From contig JAHQIW010007342.1 in assembly GCA_019055375.1 (NCBI GenBank), forward strand, positions 310,001 to 374,000: 64,000 nucleotides of DNA, in the 5' to 3' direction. Made by a program: the position numbers and the translations under genes. Positions within the stretch are counted from its first letter, which is position 1; each line of letters begins with the position of its first letter. Shown here piece by piece: positions 54,341 through 64,000 of this stretch. The notes under the pieces were generated by a model. That model did no database searches, was not told where the DNA came from, and saw nothing but the letters and a program-made list of their open reading frames with translations. This stretch comes from Parelaphostrongylus tenuis. Its lineage: Eukaryota > Nematoda > Chromadorea > Rhabditida > Metastrongylidae.

Positions 54341-55639
54341 CTTCTGGAAAGAGCGCCGAGGATGAGAAATCGCGCGTTTCCCAGGACAGGACCTTTTCTA
54401 GACCTAAACCTGAAAAACAACCAAGGAAAAGTCATTACCGACGAGATCACGTAGACGATTTTCTACCGTCGTGAAACAAAACGAATCGTCACCAGTAATA
54501 TCAGGTGATATTTCTCCGCCCCAAACGGGGAAATTCGTCTCCCCTTCAGAGTTCGCCTCTCCTCGCGAGAAACCATCATTGCTCTGCCTTTTAGTTCTTT
54601 CGTTTTCGATTTTCTGGTTCAACTTATAAGAACTTCGCATTTGCAATAGAGGAACACGGTCTCGTGCGCACACAGGTATCGCACGCAACATCAAGGATAG
54701 CAGGATGCTACAATTGATTAGGTGGTGGAGAGACTAATCTGGTTTGTACGACGACTCATGGTGAGGCGATAGCGGACATCATTTGCCCATTGAACCATCT
54801 GCTGGCCATATGAACCACTTCAGGTTATCTCAATAAGTTGATAATGCATTTTAACTTTTCCTCTGTTTTAGTTCTTAGGAATGCCTCATGCCCGGCAGGC
54901 TCGATTACCTTTCCTATCAAGTGAAATCTCATCTTCGTCAACGGCGAGCCTCTTCATTCTCCTCTAGCCAGCATTAGACTTTCACCATCAATCAGTCCTA
55001 CCTCTCTAAATGAATATGTTGATCTTCTTAGTTCCTCTGAGATTTTCAGTAATCTCTCAATTTTTAAGAGTTGTGTACATGCTCTATTGATATTGTTGAT
55101 TCCACTCTATACATACCAATTCATTCTAAATTTCTGTGCGATCCGTTTTGTGAAGTCCAAAGTGTACTAATTTGCCCTATCTGACATGTTCGCCGCATTG
55201 ACATTGTCTCCTTTTCTATTTATGTAATATGAGACACCCACTTCCGCGGTGGAGCAAATGAGTTATGTTGTCGTCGCTACCAAAGGCAAGATAGTCAGTA
55301 CCATGTCCACCTAGGTATCTTACATCAAACCCATATGCCCCAATAACAACATATTCAATCACGTACTGGCTATCACCTTGGGTGCTGATTTTCACGGGGC
55401 GTAGATAGCAACATCCCAAACTCCGCCGATTAGTCGTGCCCCATAGTCACATTATTTGCTTTGAATTTTGCCTGAACTTATTGTGTGAATGACTGTCACT
55501 TAATCATTCATGATCATCCATTGATATTATCTTCTTCAACATGATTGTTTCCATTAAGATTGTTTCCTTTTCTTTTCTGCTGCGGGAGTGTTTGGAATTC
55601 TGTAATTTGGTAGACTTTAGTCTGTGTATGTATATATAT
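54341..55639 (+). other. Internal BEL region without recognisable pol
   Basis: Between gag and the 3' LTR there are only 1.3 kb, far too short for protease, reverse transcriptase, RNase H and integrase. I found no YxDD, DTG or HHCC motif on either strand. The element is either a deletion derivative or a non-autonomous family member. Confidence 0.5.
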
Positions 55640-56146
55640 TGTCGGTGCCGGCGAACGAACTTGCAGCTGACAGGCCTCCTTCGTGATTACGTTCTCATGG
55701 CCAGATGAACTTGTAACTTTTACGCTACAAGCTTTTTCCCATCTGGCGTGAGCAAGTAATTCTTTGTGCTCAATATATTAGACCGTTATCTTTGTCTACT
55801 ATCTTTTGTACGCATGTGACCCTTTGTGTGCTTGAATGTAACTCTTTGTGTGCGTAAATTTTTATGTAACCGTAGGCTTACTGTAGCGCTTCATCTGGTA
55901 AACTCCTTGTTTGTGGTTCATATATAAACTTTCTTCAAAGCAGAAAGACGATGTCATCAGTTGACAGTTAGCGATTGGTCGTTAGGGTTGATGTAATCAT
56001 ACCGTACTCAGTCCTCTCATCCGATTGGTCTACTTCCAGGTTATCCGCAGTAAATTTGTTTAATCTTACCACGTCCCACATCTACAGTATTAAGTTAAGT
56101 TCAACTGCAATTATCTCGAGATAGTTCGGAGTCAATTTCAAACATA
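55640..56146 (+). mobile_element. 3' LTR of the BEL/Pao-type element
   Basis: Starts TGTCGGTGCCGGCGAACG and ends near AGTTCGGAGTCAATTTCAAACA. It is about 500 bp, uninterrupted, and clearly diverged from the 5' LTR, so the insertion is old. Confidence 0.75.
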
Positions 56147-56149
56147 CTG

Positions 56150-58668
56150 TGTTAAAATCTAAGACGGCTCTAACGAAGTTAGTCAGTAATTCGATGAAAT
56201 ACTTTGAATAACGTAATGCACGCCAACTCTAACCATTTCCGTTCTCCATCTTTTTCTATCGATTTCAGCAAAATCAGTGCTTGCAGAAACTCCGTTCTTC
56301 TTCTTTTTTCAATAATAGTGAGCGTAGTATTCTCCCTTGAGGACTTTGCCAACGAAAACAGAATGCTCGGTAACTGTGTCGCTTTCTTAGAATTTCTTTC
56401 CCAATCAAACCATTTGTCTACTCTTCACTGTTTTAAAAGTTCCCTATGCACTAAAATGTGAGCAAAGCGCTGACAGGCTATTTCCTACACAACAACGCTC
56501 GTTCATTCGTTGCTTGAAGATATAGCATGATTATATGTGCACTTTTGGGCGGGGTTACATTTCCGTAGCCGTCCAACTCAACAACATCCACAAGAGACTA
56601 TACTGTCTTTTCCAAATCTTATCAGAATTGGGGAACCCTGACTATTCCTCAGTTATTTCTTGAAGTGTAGGTCAAGAATGCATATATTCTTGACATGCAG
56701 TTCTGTGCTGAGGTACCCACAGATCTCTCCGAGTAATATGCTTTCTGATTTGAATTTCCGTGATTTTATCACAGAAGCAGCTGCACTGCCTCGATTTGTT
56801 GACTTCTTTCGGCAATACCTATCCAAGGAAATAGAATTATAGCTCGTAGTTGCCAATATAACATTGCTGCAAAGCGACACATCAGAAGTAATGCAATTTC
56901 AAGCCGATTGTAGAGGCTTTTTAGTAGAAAAATCTACAAAGGAGTAACAATTCACGAAACCAGAATGCGTCTTACGGATAATTCTTCTGTTTCAAAGACT
57001 AGCCCGACGCCTCTCAGCTCAGTATAATTACACAAACTCGGTTCACCTAGAGGTAATTCACACCTTCTTGTAATATGGAGTATTGACCCTAATTTAATCA
57101 GCTTACCACCGTTGTAGAAATTTCTACGAACGCCTTTTCCAACTATTTATTCGATACCAAAAATGGTAAACTGTTAAATTACACAAGTCAGTCAAACATC
57201 TCTACCACGTCATTACCCTGGAAGATATATATGATACTCAACGAATTCCTGAAGCGAGGAGGATCCGCTGGACTTCTCTTGCACGCGATAAGGAAAAAGG
57301 GAACTAATGCTGGCGCTCGCTCGAGTCACTCGACGATCAACGGGACAATTTTAATTCTGGTAATTTTTTATACCCTCAATCATACAAATTGAATGGTTCT
57401 GTTGTCGCGTCTCCATTTTTTGAACAGAACATTGACTCCAAGCATAACCACATATTCATTTTCCAAAGCAACGCTACAGAAACGGAATTCATTGACAGGA
57501 GAACATACTCGCGACTTCTAAACACGGATATCACAACTTTTCTAACATGACACAAATCCTTGTCTCCAGATTTATATGATTTGGGACCATAAACAGACAA
57601 AATAAAAAATTCTTTGAAAATTCATTTCATACAGTGAACGTTTGAATTACATAAACTTCTTTTTTCATTTTACCGCTATTGCAACAGTATTATAATTCTG
57701 TAACTACATATCCCAGGAAGTTGAGAAGTGTTCAAAACTTCCGACCCTAGATGCCTTCGGTACAGGTTAAACACGAGCTTATCCCTCCTGACTGTGGTCG
57801 AAAGTTTTGCATACCACTCACTACTTTGAAATATTAACAAGTCAACAAGCGTTAAAATGCTGCGCGGCTCGCGGCGGCTACAATAACGTTGCGGTAGTTT
57901 TCTAATGAAGTGTGAGTTTTCATCGTCACTACAGGGAATTTCGTCGCTAATCAATGGTAGAATATGATAGAAGAGACATCGATAAGGCTATCTGTAGCAG
58001 AAACAATGACAATGCTTCCTTCTAAAACCGCGGATTCCAAGGAGATAGCCAATGGATACAAAAACGTGAACTCTGTTTGCAGCGTTCTTTTTTCGTTAGT
58101 ATAACGTAATTTCCACAAAGCAAACTTAGTGGGAGAAGACGCACTTCTAATGCTATCGAATGACTGCAAAAACATGGATGATGGAAAAAAGCGAAGTTAT
58201 ATAACAGCTGGAAATATGTCCTCTTTCACAACATTGTGCTTTATCCGTTGAAACATGAACGATTTTTCGATATATGGGCATTTTCTTAATTTTAAGACTT
58301 TTTATAGAAGTCTCTTTTGCTTTATTTCATCATTTCATCACAATAACATCCCGCAGTACCTCAGATTACCAGACAAATCCCATATTTCCATTTCAAGGCG
58401 TGATAATAGACACCACCCGAGCCGCGCAGCCGCACACGCGGCGTGCAGTGTGAGCTAATAACAGCTCATATCGTTGTCAACGTGTTAATCGACATAGAAG
58501 TGAAGAAGCGTTCTACGATACGTTGTCGTCGTTTTACTGCTATACAAACTGAAAACTTGGTAAAGCTAACAACAGTTTTGCTCATGAAGTGATTCGAACC
58601 AACAGAGTAACATTGAATTTTTCACAGAATAAAAACTGGTAGTTTTATCGACCAAAATAAGACCAACT
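56150..58668. other. Intergenic region right of the BEL element
   Basis: Contains a short RTE tail (57215-57345) and a family B SINE copy (about 57745-57830, +). Open minus-strand frames at 57376-57600 and 57951-58175 look moderately protein-like, but I cannot join them into a gene or recognise them. A plus-strand peptide near 56680 (AYILDMQFCAEVPTDLSE) is also unassigned. Confidence 0.4.
57215..57345 (+). mobile_element. RTE 3' tail fragment
   Basis: GATACTCAACGAATTCCTGAAG, CTTCTCTTGCACGCGATAAGG and CGAGTCACTCGACGATCAAC match the last 135 bp of the full-length RTE with modest divergence. Confidence 0.75.
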
Positions 58669-60238
<1,570 letters not shown>

Positions 60239-60894
60239 CTGCAAAACACTCTGCCTCTCTGTTGATACATTTCACAATACGATTAACCCTCTGGAGCTGG
60301 TGGCCGACTGGCTAATGATGATTGGCGCGAAACTGATCGCCCTCCCCCTCAAAACCATTCACCAATCAACAACGAACGCTGCAGCCTGGCTATCCTCGTG
60401 ATTGCAGGGGCATTTGCTCGACTATTTGGATTGCAGCGCAAAGAGCGATGCCGAAGCAGCACGCAGCTTTCATTATTTGATTACGAATTTTTCGCCGTTT
60501 GAGAAAAATTGTAGATTTTCTATTTTTCATTCTCCACTACCTTCTATACATTGCCCTGTGTTGTTGAGGCATATACAACTTTTGCGTATAGAGAAAAAGC
60601 GTTCGCCCACTATGTAATCATAAGGCCCATGGCGTTAAATCAATTGTAATAAGTTTTACAAGGGATTTTACAATATAAATTTTTTAGTTTTGAAGCCACT
60701 CATCCTGCTTTCTCACAATAGAAAATGCGACGCCTCAGGCACTAATCTCTCATCAATATGATTATGATATATGCTCAGTAAATGTCATCATTAGCTGACA
60801 GCAGGCACCGAACCGCCATCGTCAATAACTATGGCAGCAAGTACAGGCGTTGCGCCACAATTGCCAACCTAGGGCTCGCATGCCGCAGCTGTTA

Positions 60895-61130
60895 AAGGTG
60901 CCCTGAAACACGCAAGTGAACGGTGGTTCGACCTGGCACCCGAAGCTCACCAAACCTTTCATCCATCCGGAGTCGACGAATTGGTATAGAAGGATGTAGC
61001 ACTGAGTTGATACATCGGTACTCCAGCTTAGGTCATTGTATGGGCCAGATATGCATTCGAAACAATGCTTGATGGAGTCGCATGCACGGTTATCTTCCAG
61101 ATACTGATTCGTGCCGAGAGCTTTATCCTT
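60895..61130 (+). repeat. tRNA-derived SINE, family A
   Basis: GAACGGTGGTTCGACCTGGC, CAAACCTTTCATCCATCCGG, GGGCCAGATATGCATTCGAA and GCCGAGAGCTTTATCC in family order. The A-box half is decayed. Confidence 0.6.
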
Positions 61131-61371
61131 TTTCTCACCTCCAATTTCGTACAATACGCAAAAGCCAATACAAAAGTCGCAAAAGTAGTGGTAGAAAATA
61201 AAAATAGCTTGTTCAAAATGATACCGCACAGTGCATGCGATGACATTTCAGCTACAACTCAGCAATTTGGAATTATTAGTGTCCGTTAGGGATACAATCC
61301 TCTATGGAATTGAAGGGGATTGTTTAATGATCCTATGCGTACTAGCTTTTTGGGCGGAACAACTGCTACAT

Positions 61372-61640
61372 TAAAGAGCGCATGTGGTGCAGTGGTTAGA
61401 GGTGGCCTGCGTTGCACATGAGGTCAATGGTTCGATCTCGCGCTCATAGCTCATCAAGCCATCCATCCCTTCGGGGTCGGTAAATTGGTACCAGACAGGT
61501 CTCAGACTTGTCTGGGAGGATAAGCAGCACTGACGCGGTTCAGCGGGAGGCCTCCGCGAGTCATTGTAAAGGCCAGATATGCATTCAATCACCTCAAACG
61601 AAGTTAAAAATTGAAGTCCAATGCATGGCCCATCGCTTTT
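61372..61640 (+). repeat. tRNA-derived SINE, family A, well-preserved copy
   Basis: GAGCGCATGTGGTGCAGTGG and GGTTCGATCTCGCGCTC define a 72-nt tRNA-like head whose ends GAGCGC and GCGCTC pair. The body is very close to the copy at 26980 (CAGACTTGTCTGGGAGGATA, AAGGCCAGATATGCATTCA), implying recent common origin. Confidence 0.8.
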
Positions 61641-62029
61641 TATATAATGTCCACTTGAACTATTATACGAACATAATTCAACGCGGGGAGCTCCGTCACT
61701 GGATGCACAAATTTTACCCGCTCTACCTATTTTTTTCCAGTCAAATACCCTCGTTGTCCTATCCTGTACCCCGTCATCTCGTTCTCACGTCTCCAGATAA
61801 CTTCACCTCACCACTACAGATGATTGTGACAGTACCATCAGTACATAGAGACTTAGTTGGCCACCTGTCTCTAAGGGATGTCAGCCTACATTAATACTGC
61901 TGTGAGTAGTATCCTTTCTCAATGACTTATTAGGCTGGAAAGATAGTCCTGGGACACTTGTAAAAAATCGAAAATTCATGCATAATTCCAAACAAGAACA
62001 ATAATATTATTCTCCAAAATAAAGGACAT

Positions 62030-62345
62030 CGTTTTCTACGACTTTCTTCTATCTGTCCGCCAAGTTTCGGATGTGGTCGAACTACCATTCCTTCGACTTC
62101 GAGCACTTGACGACAGTTCTTCTTCCAAAGCACCAAACAAATCTTCGTTTGTTAACTTAGTTGAACGTCCTGAACGAGGCTTGTCTTCGAGGTCAAGATC
62201 TCCGGCATGGAGAAGCGCTGAAACCAGCGTCCATCAGCACATTAGCTTCTTCTGTGTTCCCCCTCCAACTTCGTCGATTACATCGACTACAACATTCTAT
62301 GAAAGACCCTTCCGTCCAGTAATGACGCGATAAAACACGAATTCG
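62030..62345 (-). pseudogene. Mariner transposase N-terminal fragment
   Basis: The minus strand encodes DLDLEDKPRSGRSTKLTNED, the conserved mariner linker (LEDxPRSGRP), preceded by a HTH-like region with an in-frame stop. The catalytic domain is missing. Non-functional. Confidence 0.65.
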
Positions 62346-62814
62346 ATTGTATCGTCGGACATGGCTAAAGCTTGTAACAAAGTGAAAATAAGGACAAATA
62401 ATATCCAGGCCTTCAGTGGGAAAATCTCACATCAGGAATGTAATATTCCCATTTTATGCATGGGAGTTATGCCATGCTTATCAGAGTGCCCCAGAACTTT
62501 TTTTTACAACCGTAGTATCACACTGCGTGGCTTGATCCGAACTATTCGTAATTAAATATGCGAAGAAGTTGGATACTTTTGTTCTGCAGAGAAATTCTGT
62601 GAAAGAGCCACAATCGTATCGTGAACCATCTTTGGAGAACTATTAGGTTGAGAAAAGCTCCGAGAAATTTATGAAGATTTCGTTTTTCGACATCTTTGAG
62701 TCGTCTTTTATTGATAGTTTCGTCTACGTTTATCTAAATCACTGATTTCAGCTCCAAACTGCCTATTCGACAGTATGATTTGCGTGTATGTTGATCCGCC
62801 ATCATGCCTAAAAG

Positions 62815-63210
62815 ATTAAACGATTTCAAGAGCCGTCGATGGGATTGAGGGTGAAGGTGCTGGTACGGCGACAAAATCGACTGTAGGCTGATGGTTTGAG
62901 CGATTCAAAGAAAACAAATTGATCTGGAATACATGCCTCATTTTGGCTGGCCATCTTTTTGGATGAAAATGACTTGCAAGCCGCTTTGGATGCTGAAACT
63001 TCATCGAACACTGGTGATTTGACTGTGTAAAGAGCTTGGTGTCTCGCAGCGGACCTCTCTCAACAAGTTGTAAAAGTTTGATTTTGTTCATAAAATGCCT
63101 TGCCAGGATTCGCATGAGCTCACCATAGTGGCTGTGGTCCGTAGTCTAAGAAATACTTGTTGTTTTTGCTGTTATAAAAACGAAACAGAGATTTCGCAGA
63201 ACTTTATGCT
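62815..63210 (+). pseudogene. Second mariner transposase fragment
   Basis: Across shifting frames the plus strand gives GEGAGTATKSTVG, WFERFKENK, PHFGWPSF and AALDAETSSNTGDLTV, the usual mariner order of HTH and linker. Multiple frameshifts and stops. It belongs to a copy different from the one at 62030-62345. Confidence 0.6.
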
Positions 63211-63391
63211 CACCCTAGTAGTAAACTTAGCAAATTCCTCGTTCGTTCTTACTTTTAGACTCTACCAAGTTTGAGCCACTGCTTGGGTGCAACATCTGTT
63301 CCTCCAGTACAGCCAAAGGCTTACACCTGGACAGGAAGTTGAATCAGCTATTATATCAATTTCACAAACATGTTACATTTGATATGATATG

Positions 63392-63430
63392 CTATACTAT
63401 ACTATACTATACTATACTATACTATACTAT
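63392..63430. repeat. (ACTAT)n pentanucleotide microsatellite
   Basis: About eight perfect copies of a 5-bp unit followed by degenerate TATA-rich sequence. Confidence 0.9.
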
Positions 63431-64000
63431 ATATACTATATGCTATATGATAAGATATGCTACCCAGGGTATTTTCCAGAAAATGTATATTCTGCGATAC
63501 AAACGTATCTTGTATAAGATTGCAGGCGTTGTGAAGTTGTTGATCATGGCTGTAGATTCTAATTCGGAAGAATATTACGTATAATATTGTAAGCAATTGA
63601 TGAGTTGTATGCATTAATGGTCAGCTTTTTGCAGACTACAGTAAAGTCGCTAATCGCAGAAGTTGTAAGAAGAAGTATGCGTAGATAGATATCGTGAGTC
63701 AACGGTTTTGTCATGTCTGCATGGACATTCGACTCCGTTCGCTGGACAAGAGATTTCATAAGAGAGTTAGTAATCATTCGAAAGTTTAAATTCCTGGTTA
63801 GACCAGTGCATAGCCGATTTTTCAGAACACTCTTTCATAACGCTGTATAATTCAAAATAAAATCAAGTTTTACATCAGCCTTGCAATTCATCTATTATCT
63901 CGTTGAAAGCACGGAAAATAAAACATGGACGTGTAGGGAAAATCTTGTAGTATCAGAGTCATATATTTAGTCTGGAATTTCTTTCAAAGCGGGAAAAACA

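Larger units (their letters stand above)
60239..64000. other. Repeat-filled right end, probably V-ATPase B intron
   Basis: No coding exon recognised. Contents: a CCCT-bounded segment from about 60285; family A SINEs at 60895-61130 and 61372-61640; mariner remnants at 62030-62345 (-) and 62815-63210 (+); a pentanucleotide microsatellite (63392-63430); and a foldback-family arm from 63740 running off the edge. Confidence 0.5.

Noticed and set aside
61372..61450. tRNA gene at the SINE head
   Set aside because: Near-cloverleaf, but followed by the conserved SINE body and repeated with the same body elsewhere.

Overview
This window looks like nuclear DNA of a clade V (strongylid, hookworm-like) nematode. 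It is AT-rich. The genes are split into many short exons with GT-AG introns. Start codons sit just behind intron-style 3' splice sites with no exon upstream, as expected for spliced-leader trans-splicing. Gene order is broken up by RTE, BEL/Pao and mariner transposons, foldback elements and tRNA-derived SINEs. The host assignment is inference from protein similarity and architecture recalled from family knowledge; no database was searched.

Six protein-coding genes can be built exon by exon with consistent reading phase. On the minus strand, reading right to left: an RbAp46/48 histone-binding WD40 protein (lin-53/rba-1 type, 24873-18028, 10 exons, 416 aa); a mitochondrial ribosomal protein mL64/CRIF1 (17192-8921, 5 exons, 223 aa); and COP9 signalosome subunit 6 (8648-4173, 6 exons, 302 aa). 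These three are head to tail, each starts behind a trans-splice-type acceptor, and the last two are only about 270 bp apart, so they may form an operon. On the plus strand is nicalin (nra-2 type, 27552-37016, 14 exons, 544 aa), an ER membrane chaperone. On the minus strand lies a secreted type-3 copper tyrosinase (50306-40450, 12 exons, 465 aa), then the last five exons of V-ATPase subunit B (60238-58669), whose 5' exons must lie beyond the right edge.

Mobile DNA fills introns and intergenic space. A full-length RTE retrotransposon with a perfect 16-bp target-site duplication (12885-16242) lies antisense in the second intron of the mL64 gene and carries one frameshift. Truncated relatives occur at about 1.4-2.1, 20.3, 35.8, 42.8 and 57.2 kb. 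A BEL/Pao-type LTR element (about 52.0-56.1 kb) keeps LTRs and a gag but no recognisable pol, and its 5' LTR is interrupted by a foldback element. Mariner remnants lie at 44.3, 62.0 and 62.8 kb. At least three tRNA-headed SINE families, a TTAA-flanked MITE family and long foldback elements recur throughout. A 320-bp alternating purine-pyrimidine tract sits in a lin-53 intron.

I see no bacterial-type operon, CRISPR array, rRNA or convincing functional tRNA gene. The most interesting signals are the lin-53/mL64/csn-6 cluster, the well-preserved intronic RTE, the SINE families and an inverted SINE pair abutting a nicalin splice acceptor.
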